From Arthrobacter nitrophenolicus (GTDB lineage: Bacteria > Actinomycetota > Actinomycetes > Actinomycetales > Micrococcaceae), in assembly GCF_000332815.1 (NCBI RefSeq), contig NZ_AOFD01000010.1, positions 33,503-97,502 of the forward strand: DNA of 64,000 nt. The letters are read 5' to 3'. The translations under genes and the position numbers were made by a program. Below the pieces are notes generated by a model, which worked only from the letters and a program-made list of their open reading frames with translations, searched no databases and had not been told where the DNA came from. Shown in pieces: positions 28,285 through 36,959 of the stretch (within the stretch, counting starts at the first letter, position 1; every line of letters starts with the position of its first letter).

Positions 28285-28317
28285 TATGGCGGTCTGACGG
28301 GCTTGGAAGCCGCCATA
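28285..28317. promoter_or_regulatory. Nested hairpin between PBP and ABC-F genes
   Basis: TATGGCGG (28285-28292) pairs with CCGCCATA (28310-28317); within the loop GGCTT-GG-AAGCC forms a second small stem. It lies 13 bp after the PBP stop and 35 bp before the ABC-F start. It could be a terminator or attenuator for the minus strand; there is no strong T tract directly after it. Confidence 0.45.
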
Positions 28318-28330
28318 CGTGGACAAAATT

Positions 28331-30361
28331 CTAGCCGGCGGCAGTCAGGAATTCCTTGAGCAGCGGCCCCGAGGTGGTTGCCCCCAGCCCGCCGTCCTCC
28401 ACAAAGACGGCCACGGCAAGGTCGCCGTGCACGGCCACGATCCATGCGTGGGTCTTCGGCGGTACCTCATTGCCGAACTCGGCGGTGCCTGTCTTGGCAC
28501 CGACCGGGGCCCCCGGAACCGAGGACAGGAACCCTGCGTGGCCACTGGTGACGACGGCACGCATCATGTCCGCCAGGGACGCCGCCTCCTGCGCGGTAAT
28601 CGGCTGCCCGGAAGCTGGAGCAGGGGCTTCCGCCGTTGCCGTGGCCGAGGGCTGCGCGGCGGGAGCAGTGGAACCGCTGGTGGTCCCGGCAGCCGCTTCG
28701 CCGCCGTCGGGATTCAGGACGAGCTGCGGCGCAACGGGTGCACCCTTGGCCACGGATCCCGCCATCATGGCGGCGGCCAGGGGTGACAGCAGGATCTTGC
28801 CCTGGCCGATCATGGACGCGGCATGCTCGGTCCCGGAAGCCTCACCCGGGACAGATCCCAGGAAGGCCTCCGCTCCAAGGGTGGGGGCCTCCACGGCCAG
28901 TCCCATGGCCATGGCGGCAGACTCGAGCTGGCCCTGCGGGACTTTGTCCCGGGCGGCAATGAACGCAGTGTTGCAGGAGTGCGCAAAGGCGTCCCGGAGG
29001 GTGACCGAGCCCAGGGAACCCTCCGGGTACCCCTCCGCATTCTTGAAGGTCCGGCCATCCACCGTGAGCGTGGGAGTGCACTCAACCTTGGATTCGGGTG
29101 TCAGGCCGTTGCGGAACATTGCCAGGGAATCGACCATCTTGAAGATCGACCCCGGCGCGTACTGGCCCAGCATGGCCGTGTTGTAGCCGTTGCTCCCCGG
29201 ACCGGATGCGACAGCCAGAACGGCACCCGTCGAGGGCCGGAGGGCGACGATGGCGGAGGCAGGTCCCACCTTCGCCAGGGTGTCTTCGGCAAGCGTCTGC
29301 AGCCGGGGGTCCAGCGTGGTCTTCAGCGGTGTGCCGGACGTCGGTTCCACCTCGAACAGGACCCGCCGGGGGTCCGTTGCCGAGGACTGGATCTGTTCCC
29401 GGGTCAGGTCGGCCCGCTGGGCACGGATGACGACGGCGTCAGACCCGCGGAGCTGTTCGTCGTACTGCTGCTGCAGCCCGCCGATGCCGGTCAGGTCGCC
29501 GGCAGCGAGGGCCCCTTCGGATTCTTCGATCTGTTCCGCCGTGGCCTCACCCACGGAACCGAGTACGGCGCGGGCAAAAGACCGGGTGGGGGCCAGGGGC
29601 ATGGTGGCGGGGATGGCGCGGGCACCGGGAATGGCGGCGATCTGTTCGTTGGTGATGGTGCGGCCCTCTTCCCGCAGCGTGATCGCCGGAACGAAAGCTT
29701 CGGCGCCCGAGGCCTTGACCTGTTCCGCATACACCGCGGGATCGACGCCCACCAGGGCGGCGACCTTGCCGGCCGAATCAGCAGGATCGGCGGAACCGAG
29801 CTGGGGCTTGTCGATGCCGACGTTGACCACGGGGCGATAGGTGACCAGGGGGACGTCCCCGGCGCCGAGGATATCCGCACGCGGCGGCGACTGGGCGCCC
29901 TTGCTCAGGACCTCTGAATCAGCCAGGCCAGGCACCAGCGTGGCGGGGTCCCATACGGTCAGCCATTTGTCGCCGGACTTCTTGAACCTGGCCGAGACCG
30001 TATATTTCCATTCCGCCTCGCCGAACGTCCACGTGTAGTTCAGCGGCGCGGAGGCGTTGTCCCCGTCAAGGGTGAGCTCGCCGGCGGCAACGGAAGGCTT
30101 TTGGGGATCGAGGGCCGCGAAGACGGACTTGAGCTGGTCGTTGGCGGCAGCAGCATCCTTGCCGTCGAACTCCACCGAGCTGATGTCCAGGCCGGAAACG
30201 GCGATGGCAAGCTCCGCAGCTGCGGCTTCCGCTCCGCTGCGGCCGTCATCGCAGGCAACCAGTGACGTTCCCAGGATGAGCGCGGCAACAGCAACAGCAA
30301 CTATCGATTTTTTCCCCATCGCGCCATTATCCCCTGCTTTTGCCGCCGGTTTTGCCTGCAT
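28331..30361 (-). CDS. Lipoprotein penicillin-binding protein (class B transpeptidase with MecA-like N-terminal domain)
   Basis: The 676-residue protein has a lipoprotein signal (GKKSIVAVAVAALILGTSLVAC, lipobox Cys37), an NTF2-like MecA_N domain (about 44-150), a PBP dimerisation domain (160-330) and a transpeptidase domain with SIFK (405-408), SCN (462-464) and KTGTAEFG (623-630). It cross-links peptidoglycan outside the cell. A Ser/Thr/Ala/Pro-rich insert (about 552-590) separates the SCN and KTG motifs. ATG 30319 would give a more standard signal peptide than ATG 30361. It follows the FAD oxidoreductase gene by 19 bp. The MecA_N domain is common in Gram-positive PBPs and is not itself proof of beta-lactam resistance. 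Confidence 0.9.
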   Translation of the reverse strand: MQAKPAAKAGDNGAMGKKSIVAVAVAALILGTSLVACDDGRSGAEAAAAELAIAVSGLDISSVEFDGKDAAAANDQLKSVFAALDPQKPSVAAGELTLDGDNASAPLNYTWTFGEAEWKYTVSARFKKSGDKWLTVWDPATLVPGLADSEVLSKGAQSPPRADILGAGDVPLVTYRPVVNVGIDKPQLGSADPADSAGKVAALVGVDPAVYAEQVKASGAEAFVPAITLREEGRTITNEQIAAIPGARAIPATMPLAPTRSFARAVLGSVGEATAEQIEESEGALAAGDLTGIGGLQQQYDEQLRGSDAVVIRAQRADLTREQIQSSATDPRRVLFEVEPTSGTPLKTTLDPRLQTLAEDTLAKVGPASAIVALRPSTGAVLAVASGPGSNGYNTAMLGQYAPGSIFKMVDSLAMFRNGLTPESKVECTPTLTVDGRTFKNAEGYPEGSLGSVTLRDAFAHSCNTAFIAARDKVPQGQLESAAMAMGLAVEAPTLGAEAFLGSVPGEASGTEHAASMIGQGKILLSPLAAAMMAGSVAKGAPVAPQLVLNPDGGEAAAGTTSGSTAPAAQPSATATAEAPAPASGQPITAQEAASLADMMRAVVTSGHAGFLSSVPGAPVGAKTGTAEFGNEVPPKTHAWIVAVHGDLAVAVFVEDGGLGATTSGPLLKEFLTAAG

Positions 30362-30380
30362 GACGGACCGCCCCGGCGGG

Positions 30381-31838
30381 TCAGTTGCCGCCGGCAGTAT
30401 TCAGTCCCAACGCGGGTACCGGCAGCCGGAAAACGTCCTGCAAGGCATGTGTCGCCGCATGCAGGCCGGGCATTCCCGTGACGCCGGGGCCTGGCGGTGT
30501 GGCGGATGAACACAGGTAGACGCCCGGCAGGGGAGTGCGCCACGGAACGCGTGACACCACCGGCCGGCGCAACAGGCCCCGCAGGTCCATCGTGCCCACG
30601 CTGAAGTCGCCGCCGATGTAGTTGCGGTTGTAATCGGCGAGCCCGGCGGCGGTAACTGCCTTCGACTGCACCACGAGGTCGCGGAACCCGGGTGCAAAGC
30701 GTTCCAGCTGGGCGGTGACGGCTTCCGTCATGTCCCTCGTTGAATTGGCGGGGACATGGCAGTAAGTCCACAGGGTGTGGCGGCCCGCCGGCGCCCTGCC
30801 CGGATCGAACCGGGACGGCTGGGCAACCAGGACGTAGGGTTTCTCCGGATGCCTGCCTGCGTTGACGTCATTCTCAGACCGGGCCAGCTCCTCCCGGGTG
30901 CCGCCCAGGTGGACGGTGCCGGCGTCGGCCAGTCCGGGCGCCTGCCAGGGGACAGGTCCGGACAGGATGAAGTCCACCTTGCAGGAGCCATTGCCGTACC
31001 GGAATGACTCCAGGGAGGAGCGGTAGCGGGCCGGCACGGCATCCCCGGCCATCTTCAGCAGGCCACGCGGAGACACGTTCAGCAGGACGGCGCGTGCCTT
31101 GGGCAGGTCCGTCAGCCTGTCCACGGGTGCGCCGGTGTGGATGACACCCCCATGGGCGGTGAGGTCCTCGGCAAGGGCCGCTGCGATGGCGGCGGAACCG
31201 CCGATCGGGACGGGCCATCCCTGGGCATGGCCCAGGGCGCTGAGCATGAGGCCAGCGCCGGCTCCGGCCAGGGACGGCTGGTGGGTGATGGCATGGGACG
31301 CCACCCCGCTGAGGAGGGCGGGTGCGTACTCCTCCCGGAACCTGGCGTTCCATGCCGGTGTCCCCTGTTCCAGGGTGCGCAGGCCAAACATGACCGCCGC
31401 GAGCGGGTCCCGGGGAATCCGGTACAGCTGGTTTTGCGTGAAGTCCATGACGCCGTCGATGTTCCTGACCAAAGGCGCCATCAGCCGGCGGTATGCTGCA
31501 CCGTCCCTGCCGAGCTCCGCTGCTGTGCGGTCCAGGGACCGGTACGCAAGGGCTGCGCGTCCGCCGTCCAGCGGCGAACCGTAGGAAATGTCCGGGCTGA
31601 CCAGCTCCACCCGGCGGGCCAGCTCAAAAGAACGGAAGAACGGTGAGGCCAGCGCCATGGGATGCACCGCCGAGCACACATCATGGAAGTGCCCGGGCTG
31701 CATCAGTTCGGAGGTCCGCGTCCCGCCGCCAATGGAGGACGCGGCCTCGAAGACCTCCACGGACAGTCCGGCCCGGGCCATGACTGCTGCTGCGGCCAGG
31801 CCGTTGGGGCCGGCACCGACTACCACTACGTCAGGCAT
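30381..31838 (-). CDS. NAD(P)/FAD-dependent oxidoreductase, phytoene-desaturase-like
   Basis: The protein has 485 residues. The N-terminal Rossmann motif VVGAGPNGLAAAAVMARAG with FEAASSIGGGTRTSEL binds FAD, and the C-terminus keeps the second FAD contact (VYLCSSATPPGPGVTGMPGLHAA). This is the CrtI/RETSAT-like group, which desaturates or isomerises isoprenoids, but no carotenoid genes are nearby. ATG 31838 was chosen for AAAGGA 8 nt upstream; it overlaps the GT87 gene end by 8 bp, so the two are coupled. Confidence 0.85.
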   Translation of the reverse strand: MPDVVVVGAGPNGLAAAAVMARAGLSVEVFEAASSIGGGTRTSELMQPGHFHDVCSAVHPMALASPFFRSFELARRVELVSPDISYGSPLDGGRAALAYRSLDRTAAELGRDGAAYRRLMAPLVRNIDGVMDFTQNQLYRIPRDPLAAVMFGLRTLEQGTPAWNARFREEYAPALLSGVASHAITHQPSLAGAGAGLMLSALGHAQGWPVPIGGSAAIAAALAEDLTAHGGVIHTGAPVDRLTDLPKARAVLLNVSPRGLLKMAGDAVPARYRSSLESFRYGNGSCKVDFILSGPVPWQAPGLADAGTVHLGGTREELARSENDVNAGRHPEKPYVLVAQPSRFDPGRAPAGRHTLWTYCHVPANSTRDMTEAVTAQLERFAPGFRDLVVQSKAVTAAGLADYNRNYIGGDFSVGTMDLRGLLRRPVVSRVPWRTPLPGVYLCSSATPPGPGVTGMPGLHAATHALQDVFRLPVPALGLNTAGGN

Positions 31839-33291
31839 GCGTGGGGTCCTTTCCGGGAAGAACGGGATGTTCCGCGCGGCGCAGGCTGAGGCGGAAGCGG
31901 TCCGGCGCGCCGGAAAACGGCCCGCCATGGGGGTCATCAACGTGGTGGCGCCGGATGGGGTCGTAAGTGGGGTCGTAGATATCCCAGGTGATCCTCACCA
32001 TCAGGTACGCCACGGCCACCATGTGGGCGGCCACTGCCAGGACGTAATAGGGCATGTCCAGGTTGTGCTGGGAGGAGCCTGCGCTGGTCACCTGACCAAG
32101 GTACATCCACACCGCGCCCCAGTGGAGGCCTTCAATGCCCTGCCACACCAGGAAGTCCCGCCACCGTGGCCGGGCAAGCGCGAGCAGCGGGATCAGCCAC
32201 AGCACAAATTGCGGGGAGTAGGCCTTGTTGGTGAGGATAAACGCTGCCACCAGCAGGAAGGCCAGCTGGGCCAGGCGTGGGCGGCGGGGTGCCGTCAGCG
32301 CAACAAAGGCGATCCCGGCGCACAGCAGCGCAAGGAATGTCGGTGCAAGAAGGTCGACAGCCGCCGGACTCAGACCCGGCCAGCGCAGCCTGCCGGCGAG
32401 CAGGTTGTAAGCAAACCATGGGGAGCTGTAACCGGCATCGCGGTCAGCACTGAACCGGAAATAGTAGGACCAGCCACTGAAGTTGGCCGCTGCGAACGGC
32501 AGGTTCACTGCAGTCCAGGTCACGGCCGCGGCTGCGCCGGTCACCAGCAGGGGACGGTATTGGCCCGTCCGCAGGGCCAGCAGCAGGATGGCAGCAAGGA
32601 CCAGCAGGGGATAGAGGTTGGTGGCGGTGGCGAGTCCGAAAAGGATGCCGGCAGGCACCAGCCGCTGCGACGCGAAAAAGTACATTCCCACCGCCACCAG
32701 GCACACTGTCCAGAGGTCCCAGTTAATGGTTCCCGCGAGGATGATCCCCGGCGCGAGTGCCACCATCGCGGCGTCCCAGGGCCGGCGGGCCGATATCCGC
32801 GCTGTTGCCAGGACCGTGACCACAGCCGCCGCGGCCAGCAAAACGGCGTTGATGTCGAAATACGCCAGGACGCGTCCTTCGGAGGCGCCAGTGCCGGGCA
32901 CCAGCCAGGCGGTTAGCCCCGCCACCAGGGCTATGAGTACCGGATATTCGAACTGCCCGCCCAGGATGGGGAAGGCGCCGTCCGCCAGGCCGCGGCTCCG
33001 GAACAGCTCGGGGAAGTCCGAATAGCAGGTGGCATAGAAGTGTGTGGGCGGCTCCCAGCCGTTGGCGCGGCAGTACCCCTTAAGCAGGACTCCTGCCAAG
33101 GCTGCGAGAACGGCCAGGAGTACCAGGACCCGCTCCACGGTGAAAGGACCCGGAGAAACCACGCCCGGCTCGGATCTGCGCCCCATGGGACCGCCGGCTA
33201 CCTCGGTGAAATTCCGCAACAGGACGTCGCTGCGGCTGGGAACCACCAGCCGCGACCGTGCCCGGTTCCCCGCAGGCTGGCTTTCCTCCAT
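31831..33291 (-). CDS. GT87/DUF2029-like multi-pass membrane protein
   Basis: The 486-residue protein has a basic cytoplasmic N-terminus (about 45 residues) and about 11 to 12 membrane segments. Conserved features of the polyprenyl-phosphate mannosyltransferase-like GT87 group are present: TCYSDFPELF in the first external loop, WDLWTVCLVAVG, and NKAYSPQFVLWLIPLLAL. Members transfer sugars from lipid carriers on the outer face of the membrane in actinobacteria; the acceptor here is unknown. ATG 33291 has no clear ribosome-binding site. A long perfect-but-one hairpin lies directly upstream. Confidence 0.85.
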   Translation of the reverse strand: MEESQPAGNRARSRLVVPSRSDVLLRNFTEVAGGPMGRRSEPGVVSPGPFTVERVLVLLAVLAALAGVLLKGYCRANGWEPPTHFYATCYSDFPELFRSRGLADGAFPILGGQFEYPVLIALVAGLTAWLVPGTGASEGRVLAYFDINAVLLAAAAVVTVLATARISARRPWDAAMVALAPGIILAGTINWDLWTVCLVAVGMYFFASQRLVPAGILFGLATATNLYPLLVLAAILLLALRTGQYRPLLVTGAAAAVTWTAVNLPFAAANFSGWSYYFRFSADRDAGYSSPWFAYNLLAGRLRWPGLSPAAVDLLAPTFLALLCAGIAFVALTAPRRPRLAQLAFLLVAAFILTNKAYSPQFVLWLIPLLALARPRWRDFLVWQGIEGLHWGAVWMYLGQVTSAGSSQHNLDMPYYVLAVAAHMVAVAYLMVRITWDIYDPTYDPIRRHHVDDPHGGPFSGAPDRFRLSLRRAEHPVLPGKDPTHA

Positions 33292-33311
33292 GCAATCGAG
33301 CTTACCGGTGT

Positions 33312-33343
33312 GCCTGTGGTCTGGGGCGCCCCACACCACAGGC
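33312..33343. promoter_or_regulatory. Long inverted repeat upstream of the GT87 gene
   Basis: A 32-bp inverted repeat has only one mismatched pair: GCCTGTGGT-C-TGGGGC then GCCCCA-C-ACCACAGGC. It lies between a micro-ORF stop and the GT87 start. There is no T tract on either side, so it may act as a leader structure or weak terminator. Confidence 0.55.
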
Positions 33344-33354
33344 CCCCGGCGTGC

Positions 33355-33489
33355 TCAGCGGAGGCCGCCCATTTGCTGGTGCATCAGGACGAAGACGTCT
33401 TCCCTCTGCTGTTCCAGCAGGTCCCTGTTGAACTGCTTCCTGCCGGACAGTCGCAGAGGAAACAGCAGTTCACGGATCTTCCGGACCAT
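33355..33489 (-). CDS. Micro-ORF, 44 residues, unknown function
   Basis: ATG 33489 is preceded by AGGAGG with 8 nt spacing, an ideal Shine-Dalgarno. The frame gives a charged peptide beginning MVRKIRELLFPLRLSGRKQF and ending MHQQMGGLR, probably helical and without a membrane segment. I recognise no family. It lies 63 bp upstream of the GT87 start, separated by the long hairpin, so it could be a leader peptide or the first gene of that operon. Support is from the ribosome-binding site and reading frame only. Confidence 0.5.
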   Translation of the reverse strand: MVRKIRELLFPLRLSGRKQFNRDLLEQQREDVFVLMHQQMGGLR

Positions 33490-34077
33490 GGTTTTTCACC
33501 TCCTATTGAAGGAATGCCGGTCAAAAGGCAGCCCGAAAAAAGGGCGCAGCAAATCAACCGGTAAGTAATGGGAAAATTGCAGCAACAATTAATGCAGGAA
33601 ATACCGCGGGTATGGATTGGGTATTCCAGGCGTCAATAAGTGCGGGGAATGCCGCGCGCCGCAGGCAGGACTAGGTCATGCAACGGCCAGCGGGCAGGCA
33701 TGGGCTGCAGAATACGGGAAGCCTAAGCCGCCACATGGAGCGGGAGCTTCTGGTTTCCCCGGAATGTCCTGCCGGTCAGCCACCGCCGGTAATCAGCAGA
33801 CGGCGGAGCGGCCAGGCGCTAGCAGCCCGGAAAGCCCCAGGACAGGTGCGCATTATGCGCCGAGGCCGGGGCGGCATTGATGGTGGTCTTCCGTCCGCCA
33901 GTCAAAGTCATCATTTCTCCCAACCTCCTTTTCTCCTGTTTGCCGCAATGAAAGCGTGCAGCCGGGGCGCTGACCCCTGGCAGATTGCCTTAGGGACAGG
34001 AATAAAAGTACACCACTAATCCGTGGTTGACTACCTAATTCGGGAAAACTGCAAAAAGAAATTTCAACGAGGGATTG
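33490..34077. other. Gene-poor intergenic stretch
   Basis: Apart from the 31-residue micro-ORF at 33819-33914, I see no credible gene in these 590 bp. GC is lower than in neighbouring genes at 33530-33620 and 33990-34077, where promoters for the minus-strand micro-ORFs could lie. Plus-strand open frames at 33617 and 33678 have no ribosome-binding site and no family features. A short inverted repeat ACCAC/GTGGT spans 34011-34026. Confidence 0.5.
33819..33914 (-). CDS. Micro-ORF, 31 residues, ending in Trp-Gly-Phe-Pro-Gly-Cys
   Basis: GGAGG at 33924-33928 lies 9 nt upstream of tandem ATG codons (33914 and 33911). The peptide starts MMTLTGGRKTTINAAPA and ends HLSWGFPGC with a single terminal cysteine. 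It could be a leader peptide, a small secreted or modified peptide precursor, or chance. No modification enzyme, protease or dedicated exporter adjoins, which argues against a peptide-antibiotic cluster. I do not assign a function. Confidence 0.4.
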   Translation of the reverse strand: MMTLTGGRKTTINAAPASAHNAHLSWGFPGC

Positions 34078-34662
34078 TTAGAGGCCCCAGCGCACAATTG
34101 CGGGGGTCTTCTTGTCCCAGCCCAAGGTGCAGACTTTGGCCGTTCCAAGAATGAAATGCCGGCCCTCGGTGGGTGGCAATTCGAGCCACCGGGCAGTCAG
34201 GATCCGGGAAAAGTGTCCGTGCGCCACAATGAGCACATTGTCCATCCCCGATTCCAGGATCCGCCCAATGATCTTGTCGGCCCTTGCCGCCACTTCGTCG
34301 AGCGTCTCGCCGTTGGGAACACCGTGGGTCCAGATGAGGTAGTCGGGGTTGTCCTTGCGGATCAGGTCGGAGCTGATGCCCTCGTAGTCGCCGTAGTTCC
34401 ATTCCACGGCCAGCGGCTCATGCTGTGCGTCGGGGAAGCCCGCAAGTTCGGCTGTGCGCCGGGCCCGCCGCAGGGGCGAGGTGAGCACCAGGTCGAAGTC
34501 CACGGCGTCGAGCACCTTCCGGGCCTCCACGGCCTGCTGTTCACCTTCTACCGTGAGCGGGAGGTCCGTCAGCCCGGTGTACTGGCCGCTCTTGGACCAT
34601 TCGGTCTCGCCGTGGCGCAGGATCCAGAGCTGGGGGCGTGGGGCAAGGGCGGGATATGTCAC
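34078..34662 (-). CDS. Histidine phosphatase family protein
   Basis: The protein has 194 residues. It shows the LRHGETEWS catalytic loop (phospho-histidine), the second arginine motif in SPLRRARRTAEL, an acid-base Glu region (EWNYGDYEG) and VAHGHFSRIL with the second histidine. The branch includes phosphoglycerate-mutase-like and acid phosphatases; substrate is unknown. GTG 34662 overlaps the cca stop codon (GTGA) and is preceded by GAGGAG, so it is coupled to cca. Confidence 0.9.
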   Translation of the reverse strand: MTYPALAPRPQLWILRHGETEWSKSGQYTGLTDLPLTVEGEQQAVEARKVLDAVDFDLVLTSPLRRARRTAELAGFPDAQHEPLAVEWNYGDYEGISSDLIRKDNPDYLIWTHGVPNGETLDEVAARADKIIGRILESGMDNVLIVAHGHFSRILTARWLELPPTEGRHFILGTAKVCTLGWDKKTPAIVRWGL

Positions 34663-36167
34663 TTGGTCTCCTCGGAGGGGGAAGGTTCGACGACGGCGGG
34701 AGACCCTGCGGGATCCGCTGCAGCAGGTGCCGATTCCGGCTGCCCGGCCCACCAGCGGAGCAACCGGGCCTCAGCTTCCTCCGCTGGAAGGGGTCCGTGT
34801 TCCATCCGCTCGTTGAGCAGGAACTTGTAGGCCCTGCCCACGACGGGCCCGGGCTTGAGGCCGAGCACCGCCATGATCCGGGCCCCGTCCAGGTCCGGCC
34901 GCACGGCATCCAGGGACTCCTGTTCCTTCAGGGCGACAATGCGTGCTTCAAGGTCGTCATAGGCGAAGGCGAGCCGCTCGGCCTTGCGCTGGTTCCGGGT
35001 GGTCACGTCGGACCGAGTCAGCCGGTGCAGGCGCTCCAGCAGCGGCCCAGCGTCGGTGACGTACCGGCGGACGGCTGAATCGGACCAGCCGGCGTCACCG
35101 TAGCCGTAGAAGCGCATGTGCAGTTCCACCAGCCGGGCAACAGCCTTGGTGGTGTCCTTGTCGAAGCGGAGGGTCTTCATGCGCTTGGTGGTGAGCTTGG
35201 CACCCACCATGTCGTGATGGCGGAAGCTGACCGCGCCGCCCGGTTCGAAGCGCCGCGTAGCCGGCTTGCCGACGTCGTGCATCAACGCCGCGAAGCGCAG
35301 CACGAAGTCGGGGCCGGGGACAGGGCCGTCCGCGTCCGTTTCCAGCTCCGCTGCCTGCTCCAGCACCTGGAGGGAGTGCTGGTACACGTCCTTGTGCCGG
35401 TGGTGCTCGTCGGATTCAAGGCGCAGGGCCGAGACTTCCGGGAGCACGTATTCGGCCAGGCCGGTATCCACCAGCAGGTCCACCCCCACGCGGGGGCGGG
35501 CGCCGCAGATGAGCTTGACCAGCTCGTCGCGGACCCGCTCGGCCGAAATGATGGTGATGCGCTCGGCCATCCGGGTCATGGCCTCGCGGACGTCGTCGTG
35601 CACTGCCACCCCCAGCTGCGCGGCGAACCTGGCGGCCCGCATCATCCGCAGCGGGTCGTCGGAGAAGGACAGCTCGGGCGCACCGGGCGTGGCCAGAACT
35701 GAAGCGTGGAGGTCCCGGACGCCCCCGAACGGGTCCACCAGCTCGAGGGAGGGCAATTTCAGGGCCATGGCGTTAATGGTGAAATCCCGGCGGAGCAGGT
35801 CATCGGTCAGCGACGACCCGAATGCCACCACGGGCTTGCGGGACTGCGGATCGTAGGCTTCGGCCCGGTAGGTGGTGATCTCGATCTGGAACCCGTCCTT
35901 GCGCATGCCGATGGTTCCGAAGGCGCGGCCGATATCCCAGAAGTTGTCCGCCCACTTCTTGATCAGGGCTACCGTCTGGTCCGGCGTGGCGTCCGTGGTG
36001 AAATCAAGGTCGGGGGAGGTCCGCCCCAGGAACAGGTCCCGCACCGGGCCGCCCACGAGCGACAGTTCATGCCCGGCGTCCACAAAGCGCTGGCCCAGCT
36101 CCAGGACCACCGGGTCCACCTTGAAGTCGACGGTGTGGGATTCAGTCTTGTGATGTGCGTGCGCCAT
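34659..36167 (-). CDS. cca: CCA tRNA nucleotidyltransferase
   Basis: The protein has 502 residues. The nucleotidyltransferase head has GGPVRDLFLGRTSPDLDFTT (class II signature with the catalytic DxD), the RRDFTINAMAL motif and the neck/body helices. An HD phosphohydrolase domain (MHDVGKPATRRFEPGG) follows, as in the actinobacterial PcnA form. It adds or repairs the 3'-CCA of tRNAs. It is divergent from the NUDIX gene, as in mycobacteria, where the cca-NUDIX-murJ order is the same. Confidence 0.95.
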   Translation of the reverse strand: MAHAHHKTESHTVDFKVDPVVLELGQRFVDAGHELSLVGGPVRDLFLGRTSPDLDFTTDATPDQTVALIKKWADNFWDIGRAFGTIGMRKDGFQIEITTYRAEAYDPQSRKPVVAFGSSLTDDLLRRDFTINAMALKLPSLELVDPFGGVRDLHASVLATPGAPELSFSDDPLRMMRAARFAAQLGVAVHDDVREAMTRMAERITIISAERVRDELVKLICGARPRVGVDLLVDTGLAEYVLPEVSALRLESDEHHRHKDVYQHSLQVLEQAAELETDADGPVPGPDFVLRFAALMHDVGKPATRRFEPGGAVSFRHHDMVGAKLTTKRMKTLRFDKDTTKAVARLVELHMRFYGYGDAGWSDSAVRRYVTDAGPLLERLHRLTRSDVTTRNQRKAERLAFAYDDLEARIVALKEQESLDAVRPDLDGARIMAVLGLKPGPVVGRAYKFLLNERMEHGPLPAEEAEARLLRWWAGQPESAPAAADPAGSPAVVEPSPSEETK

Positions 36168-36326
36168 AGTTACTTAAGCTTGGCAGAAACCGGCGGCCCG
36201 GCAGGCCAAAATACTGTCAAGATCCGAAGGATTCCACCTGCCGGCATGAAACTGCGTCATATGCCGTCCATGTTGTTGTCATGTTCCGGTCATCACGAAC
36301 GGGCAACAGTCGTTAGAGTGGACTCC

Positions 36327-36875
36327 ATGGCCCATCCAGTACCGAGCGCTCCAGGCAGGAGGACGAACGCACCATTGCCATCGGCGATCGGTGCGCATGT
36401 TGCCCCTGCCCCGCATTCGGCGCCGGCCTCGCTGCCCACGGTGGAGGAAGTCTCGGCCGGCGGCGTGGTGGTGGACACGTCCGACGCCGAGTTGCGGGTT
36501 GCGATTATCGCCCGCCTTAACAGGGGCGGACGCCTGGAATGGTGCCTGCCCAAGGGCCATCCGGAGGGCAAGGAAAACAATGAAGAGGCGGCGGTCCGGG
36601 AAATCGCCGAAGAGACCGGCATTGAGGGCAGCATCCTGGCACCGCTGGGCAGCATTGACTACTGGTTTACTGTCAGCGGCCACCGGGTCCACAAAACTGT
36701 GCACCACTACCTCCTGCGCGCCACGGGCGGCGAACTGACCATCGAAAATGATCCCGACCAGGAGGCCGTGGACGTGGCGTGGGTGCCCATCCAGGAACTG
36801 GCCCGGAAACTCTCCTTCCCCAATGAGCGGCGCATTGCCGACCTCGCCCGTGAGGTCCTGCCCGGACACTTATAG
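36327..36875 (+). CDS. NUDIX hydrolase
   Basis: The protein has 182 residues. The Nudix box GHPEGKENNEEAAVREIAEETG (about 80-102) is complete, and the preceding EVSAGGVVVD strand and WCLPKGH loop are standard. Nudix enzymes hydrolyse nucleoside diphosphates linked to another group; the substrate cannot be read here. The first 40 residues are Ala/Pro-rich and probably disordered. ATG 36327 has only a weak ribosome-binding site. It is divergent from cca and 84 bp upstream of murJ. Confidence 0.92.
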   Translation: MAHPVPSAPGRRTNAPLPSAIGAHVAPAPHSAPASLPTVEEVSAGGVVVDTSDAELRVAIIARLNRGGRLEWCLPKGHPEGKENNEEAAVREIAEETGIEGSILAPLGSIDYWFTVSGHRVHKTVHHYLLRATGGELTIENDPDQEAVDVAWVPIQELARKLSFPNERRIADLAREVLPGHL

Positions 36876-36959
36876 GGTGCCCCGGCCTCCCGTCCGCCGC
36901 AGTGTGCCTGCCGCGCTGGCGTCCGGGCGTTGCGGCGATAAGCCCCTGCGAGTGAGACG

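Noticed and set aside
30381..31838. Carotenoid biosynthesis cluster
   Set aside because: Only one CrtI-like oxidoreductase is present, with no phytoene synthase or cyclase nearby.
33617..34019. Plus-strand frames at 33617-33880 and 33678-34019
   Set aside because: They lack ribosome-binding sites, overlap each other in different frames and show no conserved pattern.
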